Source: Desulfobacteraceae bacterium (GTDB taxonomy: Bacteria > Desulfobacterota > Desulfobacteria > Desulfobacterales > Desulfosarcinaceae). From it: a stretch of DNA of 12,204 nucleotides. Under the pieces are notes generated by a model. It searched no databases, was not told where the DNA came from, and was given only the letters and a program-made list of their open reading frames with translations. This document shows positions 1 through 7,090 of the stretch, piece by piece. Both the position numbers and the translations under genes were made by a program. The stretch spans positions 1-12,204 of the forward strand of contig JALVQM010000335.1 in the NCBI GenBank assembly GCA_027025615.1, given 5' to 3'. The number at the start of each line of letters is the position of its first letter. Position 1 is the stretch's first letter.

Positions 1-1
1 G

Positions 2-45
2 GGTCGTTTTGTGTTGATATAAGTTGTAATTGGTCGTTTTATGTT
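2..45. repeat. Pair of 14-bp direct repeats, candidate operator
   Basis: The motif GGTCGTTTTRTGTT occurs at 2-15 (R = G) and at 32-45 (R = A), so the two copies match at 13 of 14 positions and repeat every 30 bp, close to three helical turns. The second copy covers the place where the -35 element of the promoter with the TATAAT at 58-63 should be. The only gene start downstream is that of an HTH regulator, so autoregulation at these sites is a reasonable inference. The window begins one base before the first copy, so more copies could lie upstream. Confidence 0.5.
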
Positions 46-63
46 AAAAAGGCAAACTATAAT
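36..63 (+). promoter_or_regulatory. Candidate sigma70-type promoter of the regulator-tupABC operon
   Basis: A perfect -10 hexamer, TATAAT, sits at 58-63 in an AT-rich stretch. The expected -35 position (about 35-41) reads CGTTTTA, a poor match, and overlaps the second direct repeat. A weak -35 with a perfect -10 fits a promoter that needs an activator, or one whose -35 is covered by a regulator. Transcription would begin near 70 and leave a leader of about 77 nt before the GTG at 147. A TTGACA at 73-78 is a good isolated -35 but has no good -10 at the right distance. Confidence 0.4.
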
Positions 64-131
64 AAATTATTATTGACAAAAAATAACTTAATGTGGTTTT
101 AGGCAAGACCCAATGCATTTTTTTCGCTTTT

Positions 132-138
132 GAGGAGG
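132..138 (+). promoter_or_regulatory. Strong ribosome-binding site that sets the regulator start
   Basis: GAGGAGG at 132-138 lies 8 nt before the GTG at 147-149. The upstream in-frame GTG at 93 has no comparable site and would add 18 residues ahead of the HTH that do not resemble the family. The start at 147 is therefore preferred. Confidence 0.8.
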
Positions 139-146
139 TAAGGGCG

Positions 147-1067
147 GTGACTGAACTACTATCTACTCGTCAAGTAGCCAAGTTCTTGGATATAAATGAA
201 AAAATGGTATATACGCTTATCTCTGAAAAAGGTTTGCCGGCTTCAAAGGTTACCGGTAAATGGTTGTTTCCCAAACATCTGGTGGAACACTGGATAGAGG
301 CCAACACCCTGAATTATCCCGATGCTGCCGCCATGCCCGATAATTGGAATGATCTGCTGGTAATTGCCGGGAGCAATGACATCTTGCTGGAAAAGACAAT
401 TTCTTTGTTTAATTCTCAGTTGACAGACAAAGTTGCTGTTTTCGGCAACCTGGGAAGCATGGGAGGCATACGCGCATTAAAACGTAATATCTGCCACATA
501 GCCACCAGCCATTTGCTCCAGGACAACGAGCAGGACTACAATTTCGAATTTGCCGGCCGGGAATTGGACAAGATGCCGGTAGTCATCAATTTCTGCCGCC
601 GCAGGCAGGGTATAATTCTGGCAAATGGTAATCCCCACGGAATTGAATCTGTTGGAGACCTGGGCAAACAGGGTCTTAGAATTGTAAACCGCAAGATTGG
701 AACAGGCACCAGACTTGTATTTGACCGCGAATTGGAAAAATTCGGGCTCAAGGCGGCTATGCTTGACGGCTACACCAATGAAGTCGCCACCCACATGGAT
801 GTGGGGCTGGAAATTCTTGCAGGAAGGGCCGATACCGGACCGTGTATTGAACCGGTGGCAAGCCTTTTAGGCTTACATTTTCTGCCATTGCGCTGGGAAC
901 GCTATGATTTTTTGATATCCAGGGAGTCTTTTTTCGACAAAACAATCCAGTTCTTTTTAGGCCTTTTGCACAGTGATGATTTCAAAAAAATGGCTGCTTT
1001 GTACCAGGGCTATGATCTTGAAACATGTGGCAGGGTAGTGTTTCCCAGCCAGGAGGAATCCAAGTGA
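147..1067 (+). CDS. HTH regulator with PBP-like molybdate/tungstate sensor domain
   Basis: Predicted one-component transcription regulator of 306 residues. Residues 3-52 form an excisionase/MerR-like helix-turn-helix (LLSTRQVAKFLDINEKMVY, then KVTGKWLFPKHLVEHWI). Residues from about 67 to 290 resemble the periplasmic-molybdate-binding-protein-like domain (COG1910/PBP_like type), with the recognisable pieces GNPHGIESVGDL, NRKIGTGTRLVFDREL, THMDVGLEILAGRADTG and LPLRWERYDFL. There is no signal peptide, so the binding domain is cytoplasmic and probably senses the transported oxyanion or a related ligand. It is the first gene of the tup operon and its TGA overlaps the tupA GTG by 4 nt. This domain arrangement is not that of ModE. 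Whether it activates or represses cannot be told from sequence, and ligand identity is inferred from the neighbours. Confidence 0.85.
   Translation: MTELLSTRQVAKFLDINEKMVYTLISEKGLPASKVTGKWLFPKHLVEHWIEANTLNYPDAAAMPDNWNDLLVIAGSNDILLEKTISLFNSQLTDKVAVFGNLGSMGGIRALKRNICHIATSHLLQDNEQDYNFEFAGRELDKMPVVINFCRRRQGIILANGNPHGIESVGDLGKQGLRIVNRKIGTGTRLVFDRELEKFGLKAAMLDGYTNEVATHMDVGLEILAGRADTGPCIEPVASLLGLHFLPLRWERYDFLISRESFFDKTIQFFLGLLHSDDFKKMAALYQGYDLETCGRVVFPSQEESK
1051..1056 (+). promoter_or_regulatory. Ribosome-binding site that sets the tupA start
   Basis: AGGAGG lies inside the end of the regulator gene, 7 nt before the GTG at 1064-1066. It favours that start over the in-frame ATG at 1025, which has no such site and would put a polar, non-signal-like stretch in front. 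Confidence 0.8.
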
Positions 1068-1924
1068 AAGACAAGAAGCAAGTGTCTCTTGTTTATGGCC
1101 GTGTAAAATTTGTCCTGTTATATTGCTTTATTATTATTTTCGCTTTTCCTGCCGGCGCGACCCTGGCCGGCGGTAAGGCCCTTTTGTTAGCTACCACCAC
1201 GAGCACTGACAATACAGGCTTGCTCGATTACCTGGTCCCTTATTTTACCAAAGCCACCGGGATTGATTTGCGCTGGGTAGCGGTGGGAACCGGCAAAGCT
1301 TTAAAGCTAGGCCGGAATTGTGATGTCGATGTCCTGTTGGTTCACGCTCCGTCGGCTGAGAAAAGGTACGTTAGCTCCGGTTATGGAGTCGAGCGTCGCC
1401 AGGTCATGTATAATGATTTTGTGATAATCGGCCCGGCTTTCGATCCTGCCGCAATCAGGGGAAAGTCGGCAACAGATGCGCTGGTGGCGATAAAACGCAG
1501 CAAAGCCGCTTTTATCAGTCGCGGTGATAATTCAGGAACCCACAAAAAAGAAACAAGGTTATGGGCAGATGCCGGTGTGGAAATTCCGGAAAAACAATCC
1601 TGGTACGTCCAGACCGGCCAGGGTATGCTGGCCACAATCAACATTGCCGCCGAGCGCAAGGGATATACCCTCACCGACCGGGGCACCTATATTAAATATT
1701 CTGCCGGTAAAGGCGGGAAGCCACCTCTGGTTGTCTTGGTTCAGGGCGATGACCGCCTTCGTAACCAGTACAGCGTTATGCTGGTCAATTATCAACGTTG
1801 CCCTAATGTAAAACAGAAAAAAGCAAGGGCCTTTGCCAACTGGTTGACAGGGCAACAAGCCCAGAAGCTGATCGCCGATTTCAGGTTACTGGGCAAACAG
1901 TTGTTCATTCCCAACGCAAAATAA
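1064..1924 (+). CDS. tupA: Tungstate ABC transporter substrate-binding protein TupA
   Basis: Periplasmic binding protein of 286 residues that captures tungstate (possibly molybdate) and delivers it to TupBC. The N-terminus is a signal peptide: basic residues, a hydrophobic core at about 15-28, and a likely cleavage site near residue 35 (AGATLA). The mature protein carries the TupA family motifs: TTTSTDNTGLLD at 44-55, VAVGTGKAL at 72-80, SRGDNSGTHKKE at 152-163, YVQTGQGM at 181-188 and YTLTDRGTY at 201-209. The TTTS and SRGD.SGTH segments are those expected to ligate the oxyanion. Length is normal for the family. The gene overlaps the regulator by 4 nt, which suggests translational coupling, and is followed 18 nt later by tupB. 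Tungstate rather than molybdate specificity is a family-level inference; ModA and WtpA have different motifs. Confidence 0.88.
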   Translation: MKDKKQVSLVYGRVKFVLLYCFIIIFAFPAGATLAGGKALLLATTTSTDNTGLLDYLVPYFTKATGIDLRWVAVGTGKALKLGRNCDVDVLLVHAPSAEKRYVSSGYGVERRQVMYNDFVIIGPAFDPAAIRGKSATDALVAIKRSKAAFISRGDNSGTHKKETRLWADAGVEIPEKQSWYVQTGQGMLATINIAAERKGYTLTDRGTYIKYSAGKGGKPPLVVLVQGDDRLRNQYSVMLVNYQRCPNVKQKKARAFANWLTGQQAQKLIADFRLLGKQLFIPNAK

Positions 1925-1942
1925 TAGGGTTGATTTGCTTTT

Positions 1943-2629
1943 ATGGATTTTATCATTCAGGGTATTGCTGATGCTTTCAGACTGATAGTCTCAGGAGACA
2001 GCCAGACCTACTCGGCCATTGGAGCGACCTTAAAAGTGTCAACCATGTCCATGGGGGCCAGCCTGGCCCTAGGGATTCCTCTTGGTTTTTTCTTGGGTTA
2101 CAAAACATTTCCAGGCAAAAGGCAGGTGCGGCTTGTAGTTGATACTTTGCTGGCCCTGCCAACGGTTTTCATCGGCCTGATTGTTTACGCTTTTTTCTCC
2201 AGTCGTGGTCCCCTTGGCCACCTTGGGCTGCTTTTTACACTCAGGGCAATTGCCATAGGCCAGACAATCTTGGCCCTTCCAATTGTTATTTCATTAAGTG
2301 CTACGGCAGTTGAGCAGATGGATCGCCAGTTAAAAGTGACCCTGGTTTCCCTTGGAGCTGATCGTTGCCAGTTGTTGATGACCAGCCTTTGGGAGGTCCG
2401 CCATGCAATTTTTGCCGCCTCCCTGACTGCTTATGGAAGGGTAATGACAGAGGTTGGTATTTCCATGATGGTTGGTGGTAACATTAAGTGGCAAACCCGT
2501 ACTGTCACAACTGCCATTGCACTTGAAACCAGCAAAGGCATGTTTGCAACCGGCTTTGCCCTGGGACTGGTTTTGATTATGATTGCCTTTACGGTAAATA
2601 TAGGGGTGTCGGTATTGCGGAAAAAATAA
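1943..2629 (+). CDS. tupB: Tungstate ABC transporter permease TupB
   Basis: Inner-membrane permease of 228 residues with about five to six hydrophobic segments, typical of the single TupB subunit that would work as a homodimer. The segment LPTVFIGLIVYAFFSSRGPLG (residues about 72-92) resembles the TupB/ModB-type signature. A cytoplasmic coupling-loop segment follows at about 128-160 (KVTLVSLGADRCQLLMTSLWEVRHAIFAA), corresponding to the EAA loop that contacts the ATPase. The Shine-Dalgarno is poor (AGGGT at 1926-1930, about 12 nt before the ATG), so translation may depend on coupling to tupA, which ends 18 nt upstream. The gene ends in a basic tail and is separated from tupC by an unusual 211-nt spacer. 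Confidence 0.87.
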   Translation: MDFIIQGIADAFRLIVSGDSQTYSAIGATLKVSTMSMGASLALGIPLGFFLGYKTFPGKRQVRLVVDTLLALPTVFIGLIVYAFFSSRGPLGHLGLLFTLRAIAIGQTILALPIVISLSATAVEQMDRQLKVTLVSLGADRCQLLMTSLWEVRHAIFAASLTAYGRVMTEVGISMMVGGNIKWQTRTVTTAIALETSKGMFATGFALGLVLIMIAFTVNIGVSVLRKK

Positions 2630-2840
2630 TGATTGTTCTGCGAAAATGGAAGATTCGGATTGTTGGTCAATAGGTTCGAAGCCAAGGTGCCTCAATTATC
2701 TGGCAACGGTTGTGTACTGATATTGTGCCGCAGGCGTAATGGGGTTCAGCGCAACAGAGGCATCGTGCTCTCTGCGGTGCAACACCTGGCTTGCGGGCGG
2801 AGAAAAGTAATCAATTTGCCAAAAAAACATGGAATCCTAA
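2630..2840 (+). other. Structured spacer between tupB and tupC, possible RNA element
   Basis: This 211-nt stretch lies inside an otherwise compact operon. Stems found by eye in the plus-strand RNA: 2686-2693 with 2757-2764 (GGUGCCUC/GAGGCAUC), 2709-2714 with 2750-2755 (GUUGUG/CGCAAC), 2717-2720 with 2746-2749 (CUGA/UCAG), and 2722-2729 with 2733-2740 (AUUGUGCC/GGCGUAAU, loop GCA). These nest into one long arm. A second hairpin pairs 2769-2775 with 2797-2803 (UCUCUGC/GCGGAGA) and holds an inner stem, 2776-2779 with 2783-2786. Several pairs are G-U. A 75-codon frame crosses the region (2633-2860) but its product is not protein-like and it runs into tupC. The element could be a cis-regulatory RNA, a processing or stability hairpin, or a decayed insertion. 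I do not recognise it as a named riboswitch. Confidence 0.4.
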
Positions 2841-3866
2841 ATGGCCCTGTATTCGGTTGAAAACCTGGTCCATGCCTACGAGGGAAAACCGGTTTTGCAG
2901 ATCGACAAGATGTCGATTGCCCCGGCATCGATAACAGGCCTGATTGGCCCCAATGGTTCTGGCAAAAGTACTTTGCTCAGACTGCTGGCTTTCGTTGAAA
3001 AACCGATAAAAGGCAGAATAATGTTCCAGGGATACAACCTAGGGCCGTTTGATCCCCGTGTGCGCTTCAATGTGACCTTGTTGCCCCAGTCGCCCTACCT
3101 GCTGAAGCGCAGCGTTTTTCAAAACGTGGCCTATGGGCTTTTGATACGAAAAGAGCGGTGCGCTATAAAGAAAAAAGTATGGCAGGCCCTGGAAATGGTT
3201 GGTCTTGCTCCCGAGGATTTTGCCCCGCGTTATTGGGAACAATTGTCCGGTGGCGAATCACAGAGAGTGGCCCTCGCAGCCCGCCTGGTATTACGGCCAA
3301 AAGTGTTGCTGTTGGATGAGCCAACAGCCAGTGTTGATGCAGCCAGTGCCCAGCTGATCAGGGAAGCAGCCCTTGCGGCCAGGCGAAGATGGGATACAAC
3401 CCTCATTATAGCAAGCCACGACTGGCAATGGTTGAATCAGGTTTGTGACAAGGTTCAACATCTGTTCCGTGGACGTTTGCTTTTATCCGGTCACGGCAAT
3501 CTGGTCTTTGGCCCGTGGTCAGCTTGCGGGCAGGGAAAAGTTGAAAAAATATTAAGCGACGGCCAGTTGCTCCGTGCCCATGGACGACCGGATGATCTTG
3601 ATAAGGCCGTAGCAGTATTTGATGCCGATGACATTGTTTTGAGAAACCTGCCACCAGCTGGATCCGGTGATTATTGGTGGGTACAGGGGGTTCTGACCCG
3701 GATTGAATCTGAAAAAAGTTCCGGCAGGATTCTGGCAAATGTAGTGGTGGGCAATGTCAGTTTTACATCCACGCTACCGCTGGATAATCAAGATAATACA
3801 GGAAATTTTGTGCCCGGCAAGAATCTATGGCTTGGATACGATCCCAGGCTGGTTCAATGGTATTGA
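2841..3866 (+). CDS. tupC: Tungstate ABC transporter ATP-binding protein TupC
   Basis: Cytoplasmic ATPase of 341 residues that would drive tungstate import through TupB. All nucleotide-binding motifs are present: Walker A GPNGSGKST at 36-44, Q-loop Q83 (LLPQSPYL), ABC signature LSGGESQR at 135-142, Walker B VLLLDEP at 155-161, D-loop SVDA and H-loop H193 (ASHDW). Residues from about 225 to 341 are an extra C-terminal domain, partly beta-rich (ILANVVVGNVSFTSTL; NFVPGKNLWLGYDP), resembling the TOBE/regulatory extension of oxyanion transporter ATPases, though I cannot confirm the fold. The ATG is preceded by a modest GGA at 2831-2833. Because of the 211-nt spacer upstream, expression of tupC may be set separately from tupAB. 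The stop codon is 4 bp from the stop of the convergent HD-GYP gene. Confidence 0.87.
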   Translation: MALYSVENLVHAYEGKPVLQIDKMSIAPASITGLIGPNGSGKSTLLRLLAFVEKPIKGRIMFQGYNLGPFDPRVRFNVTLLPQSPYLLKRSVFQNVAYGLLIRKERCAIKKKVWQALEMVGLAPEDFAPRYWEQLSGGESQRVALAARLVLRPKVLLLDEPTASVDAASAQLIREAALAARRRWDTTLIIASHDWQWLNQVCDKVQHLFRGRLLLSGHGNLVFGPWSACGQGKVEKILSDGQLLRAHGRPDDLDKAVAVFDADDIVLRNLPPAGSGDYWWVQGVLTRIESEKSSGRILANVVVGNVSFTSTLPLDNQDNTGNFVPGKNLWLGYDPRLVQWY

Positions 3867-3870
3867 ATCA

Positions 3871-5367
3871 TTATACCCCTGTGCCCAGGTAAGCCGCTGG
3901 CTGGATACCGAGTTGGCCGGGATGGAAAGATTCGACCACGGTGCGCCTGAAGGAACCGGCATGGCCGTTTTTTTCTGCAAGATCGACCGTTTTGCCTGGA
4001 ACGAATTTCCCATTGCCGTTGCTCATGAGAATCCTCACTTGGGGCCGATCCAAGTATTGGCTCCGGGGGCGACGGGCCACCAGGCCTATCTCGCCTGAGT
4101 CCATTTTTACCAGCGTACCGACCGGATAGACCCCCATGAGGTTGGCGAAGGCCTTGAGAAGCAGTGGATCGAAATCCGTGCCGGCCTTGTCGAGCATCAT
4201 GTCCAGGGCGGCGTCCGGGCTGAGGCTTGAATTACGGTAAACCCGGGGGGAGGTTATGGCATCATAGACATCTACTATGGTCAGGATGCTGCCCAGCAGA
4301 CTTATATGGTTTCGGCGGTGAAATTTGGGATAACCGCTAAGGTCGTATTTCAGGTGATGTTCAAAAGGAGGCAACAGGATGCGGGCCTTGAGTCTTGGCG
4401 GAGCTTTCAACTTCAGGATTTCCAGCACACTTTCAAGGCTGTGTTTTTGCATTATCTTCCATTCACTGCTATCCAGTTTGCCCGGTTTGTTCAGAATTTC
4501 AAGGGGTACCCTGATTTTCCCCAGGTCATGAAAAAGTCCCGCCAGGCCCAGCAAGGCAAGGAATTGCTTGGACAGGCCGATGAAGTGCCCCATGGAAATG
4601 GTCAGTATGGAAACATTCATTGAATGAACATAAGTGTAGTCGTCATGGTCCCGAATGGTGCTAAGACCCATCATGATTTCATCATCGGCAATTATAATAT
4701 CAACAATTTGCTGGATCTGGCGCAGCGCCTTGGCAACTCCTGCAGGTTTATCTGACTTTATCTTTTCTGCAATAGATTTAAGAATCTTTAAGGAGCGTCC
4801 GTAACTTTTAAGCCCCTTTTCCCAGAGCCGGGCTTTGCGCCCGGGAGATTGACCGTCCCCCTGACCGGATTTGCCCTTTTTCTGATTTTCCTTAACCGAT
4901 TGGATGGGCAGTGATACCTTAAGATCCTGCTGCGACTCGACAGAAACCCAGCCAAATGATTTTTCATCAAGGCATTCTCTTATCCAAAAAAGGGGATTTT
5001 TTTGCTCTTTGGATTGGTCCAGGATCCGGAAAAAAGCAACAATTTGCTCCGGTGTTATGGTGGCTGTTTCCGGTTGCCACTTGATGCCGAAAACCGCCCG
5101 GCTTGTCAGGTATAGCTTAATACTTTCAGCCGTGCTTGCTGCTTGTGAGCTGATCCGGAGACGTTGCCCCTTGATGTAGATATGGCCGTCGCTTATTTGA
5201 AGACTTACTGTATCCCCGTGTTCTGCAGCGTCCCTTAATATTTCCCTGAATTCTGAACAAGCTGCCACCACAGCTTGATTGTTATCGGCATACAAATGCA
5301 CAGCCCGTACAATCCTTAAAAAAGAGCTTATCAATTTTTCATAGGTGGGTGAAGCACTGCTATTCAT
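3871..5367 (-). CDS. HD-GYP domain protein, predicted c-di-GMP phosphodiesterase
   Basis: Cytoplasmic protein of 498 residues from the ATG at 5367, which has AAAGG 8 nt upstream; the longer frame would need a TTG at 5409 without such a site. Residues about 10-117 are an N-terminal domain like the one in the neighbouring HEAT protein. A charged linker follows (about 158-185), then an HD-GYP domain at about 235-415 and a beta-rich tail (PVGTLVKMDSGEIGLV). Expected metal ligands are present: H248, H280-D281 (FHDLGKI), H309, H337-H338 and D366 (VDVYDA). The signature is altered, however: HHLKYDLSGYP instead of HHExxDGxGYP, so Glu and the first Gly are both Leu. HD-GYP enzymes cleave c-di-GMP to pGpG or GMP; activity here is likely but not certain. 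Last gene of the unit, overlapping the HEAT gene by 8 nt. Confidence 0.83.
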   Translation of the reverse strand: MNSSASPTYEKLISSFLRIVRAVHLYADNNQAVVAACSEFREILRDAAEHGDTVSLQISDGHIYIKGQRLRISSQAASTAESIKLYLTSRAVFGIKWQPETATITPEQIVAFFRILDQSKEQKNPLFWIRECLDEKSFGWVSVESQQDLKVSLPIQSVKENQKKGKSGQGDGQSPGRKARLWEKGLKSYGRSLKILKSIAEKIKSDKPAGVAKALRQIQQIVDIIIADDEIMMGLSTIRDHDDYTYVHSMNVSILTISMGHFIGLSKQFLALLGLAGLFHDLGKIRVPLEILNKPGKLDSSEWKIMQKHSLESVLEILKLKAPPRLKARILLPPFEHHLKYDLSGYPKFHRRNHISLLGSILTIVDVYDAITSPRVYRNSSLSPDAALDMMLDKAGTDFDPLLLKAFANLMGVYPVGTLVKMDSGEIGLVARRPRSQYLDRPQVRILMSNGNGKFVPGKTVDLAEKNGHAGSFRRTVVESFHPGQLGIQPAAYLGTGV

Positions 5368-7090
5368 AGCTTTTACCTTTGGCTCCTGGCGTGATCCGTG
5401 CCTGTTCAATGGCCGCGCGACAGGCTTTTCTTACGTAAGGCGACATACTGCTTGAACCTTTGCGCAAAAGCTTTTCGCTTGTAGCTGTTCCCAGTAAAGC
5501 AAGGGCTACTGCAGCTCCCTTGCGGTGGATTGCCCGTTTCCTGTTAAAAGCATCTTTCAGGGGTGAGGAAAAAAGCATTTTTTCCAGAAATGCCAGGCAA
5601 CGATCGCTGCCACATCTGCCAAGGGCCTGATAACAGGCCATAACATGAATTTTGTCGTCGATAATAGCATTCCGGTTTTGAAGATATTTTAAAAGCAGAT
5701 TTTCAGCAGCCGGATTTCTTGTCTGCCCCAGCTGTAAAATAATTTGCTGGCGCACTGATGGCTCAGGATCGTTGATTAGTTCGAAAAGTGTGACAGCAGC
5801 GCTCATGTCATAGCGTGAAAGCATCCATACGGCTTTGGCTCGGACGCCTGGATCCTGATGGCGGGCAAGTTCCATCAGTATGGGGCTGGCGAGTTCTTTA
5901 GTTATATGCTCAAATACTTCCAGGACTTCTAATATAACCCGGCTTTCGATGTTTTTAAGCAGTTCTGTGATCAGTTCCGGGTTGGCTTTGGCATGAATTG
6001 CAATGGTTGCGACCAAAGCCTTTCGCAAAGTTTCATTCTTGGCAGAAGCAAGCAGAAGGGCGGCCGGTTCCAGAATTTGCTCAGGCAGGGCTTTCAAAAC
6101 AGATACAAGGGCTTCAATCTGGCTGGAAGTAAATTCATCTTTTTTTAAATTTACGGACAGTTCCTGCCATCCGGTACATGTGCATACCTGTTTGCCGAAA
6201 GAGTTAAGCAACTTCCAGCGCCACTTACTGGTTTTTTCTGTTTTCCTGGCAAGGCTCTGAATCGACCGCAGACATCTCATACAGGCGTTGAACCTGCCCT
6301 GGCCCAACGATTCACTGAAAGTCTCTGCAAGTGATTGCAGAACGGTTTCAAAATCTTTTTCTGATGTTTGGTTGACCAGTAAAACAAGAAGTACATCAAG
6401 TACGTCTTCAGGTTTGCTCAATTCCTCTTCTTCTTTTTCAATCATCCTGCGGAGATTGGTACGGTCTTCTTCAGACAGCAATGCCGGCTGAGGACGGTCA
6501 GGAGGAGATTCAGGAGGGGGGCATGAAATCAATTGCGAACGTTCTTCGTAGCTGCTTTCGGTCATGACTCTAAAGGTTGCCAGGTCAATTGGAGGAGAAC
6601 TTTCAAGTTCAGGGTCTACGGCTTCATGCAGCAGGTGAGCAAAATCTCGCTCCCAAAGGGACGCTGCCAGGTCAGATTCGGCTTCGGGATCCAGTTTCCT
6701 GTGCTCTACGAGCAGGTCAACAAATTCTTCAAATTCTTCAGTCTCCATACCCGGTAAAAATTCTATCCAGACCAATCCATCGCGATACATGGGATAGATT
6801 ATCGGATCATTGGTTTGTTCGGATTCAAGTACCGGTTCTTGATTGTAGAGAAGGGCATATTTGGTTATTGTCAGGCGCAGTGGGCCAAATTTTTCGTTAA
6901 AAGCAGCCAGCCCCTCTACTGCAGCCTGCATCATCTGGGTAATTCCGGAATGTTCCCTGGGATAAATGGAGCGATTTTTAATTGCCCGGGCTATTACCAT
7001 GACGGCATGCCTTGCGGCATTTGTTTCTTCGCCATCTGGTTTTAAAGTCTTGTTACCGGTTTTCGACGACTTTGACATGGTGTTGTTCAT
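5360..7090 (-). CDS. HEAT-repeat protein with N-terminal domain shared with HD-GYP neighbour
   Basis: Soluble protein of 576 residues with no signal peptide or membrane segment. Residues about 27-128 form a domain (AIKNRSIYPREHSGI, then LRLTITKYALLYNQEPV and IEFLPGMETEEFEEFVDLL) whose pattern matches the N-terminus of the HD-GYP protein. An acidic, Pro-rich linker follows (about 155-215). From about residue 335 to 570 there are helical HEAT-like repeats, seen in DPGVRAKAVWMLSRYD, DPEPSVRQQIILQLGQ and MSPYVRKACRAAIEQ; these usually make protein-protein scaffolds. No catalytic motif is visible. The ATG at 7088-7090 shares one base with the TAA of the PHP gene (TAATG), so translation is probably coupled; a second ATG four codons on has no Shine-Dalgarno. 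The product likely binds a partner in the same signalling unit, but its function is not recognised. Confidence 0.75.
   Translation of the reverse strand: MNNTMSKSSKTGNKTLKPDGEETNAARHAVMVIARAIKNRSIYPREHSGITQMMQAAVEGLAAFNEKFGPLRLTITKYALLYNQEPVLESEQTNDPIIYPMYRDGLVWIEFLPGMETEEFEEFVDLLVEHRKLDPEAESDLAASLWERDFAHLLHEAVDPELESSPPIDLATFRVMTESSYEERSQLISCPPPESPPDRPQPALLSEEDRTNLRRMIEKEEEELSKPEDVLDVLLVLLVNQTSEKDFETVLQSLAETFSESLGQGRFNACMRCLRSIQSLARKTEKTSKWRWKLLNSFGKQVCTCTGWQELSVNLKKDEFTSSQIEALVSVLKALPEQILEPAALLLASAKNETLRKALVATIAIHAKANPELITELLKNIESRVILEVLEVFEHITKELASPILMELARHQDPGVRAKAVWMLSRYDMSAAVTLFELINDPEPSVRQQIILQLGQTRNPAAENLLLKYLQNRNAIIDDKIHVMACYQALGRCGSDRCLAFLEKMLFSSPLKDAFNRKRAIHRKGAAVALALLGTATSEKLLRKGSSSMSPYVRKACRAAIEQARITPGAKGKSYE

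Noticed and set aside
2..45. Two repeats with 30-bp period as the end of a CRISPR array
   Set aside because: The repeat unit is only 14 bp with a 16-bp gap, and the second copy lies inside a promoter region; a regulator site explains it better.
73..101. TTGACA at 73-78 as the main promoter of the regulator
   Set aside because: Bases 95-102 (GGTTTTAG) give no acceptable -10 at 16-18 nt; the perfect TATAAT at 58-63 is a better anchor.
477..794. Antisense frames of 60-120 codons across the regulator, tupABC and HEAT genes
   Set aside because: They are shadows of strongly supported genes, with no ribosome-binding sites or recognisable domains.
2673..2683. GGTTCGAAGCC, similar to a tRNA T-arm, as a sign of a tRNA gene or attachment site
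   Set aside because: No acceptor, D or anticodon arms around it and no integrase nearby; probably chance.
2633..2860. 75-codon frame between tupB and tupC, plus strand
   Set aside because: No good ribosome-binding site, a composition unlike a folded protein, and it runs into the tupC start; the same bases form paired RNA stems.
5368..5409. TTG at 5409 as start of the HD-GYP protein
   Set aside because: The ATG at 5367 has AAAGG 8 nt upstream and gives the normal coupled overlap; the extra 14 residues have no family support.
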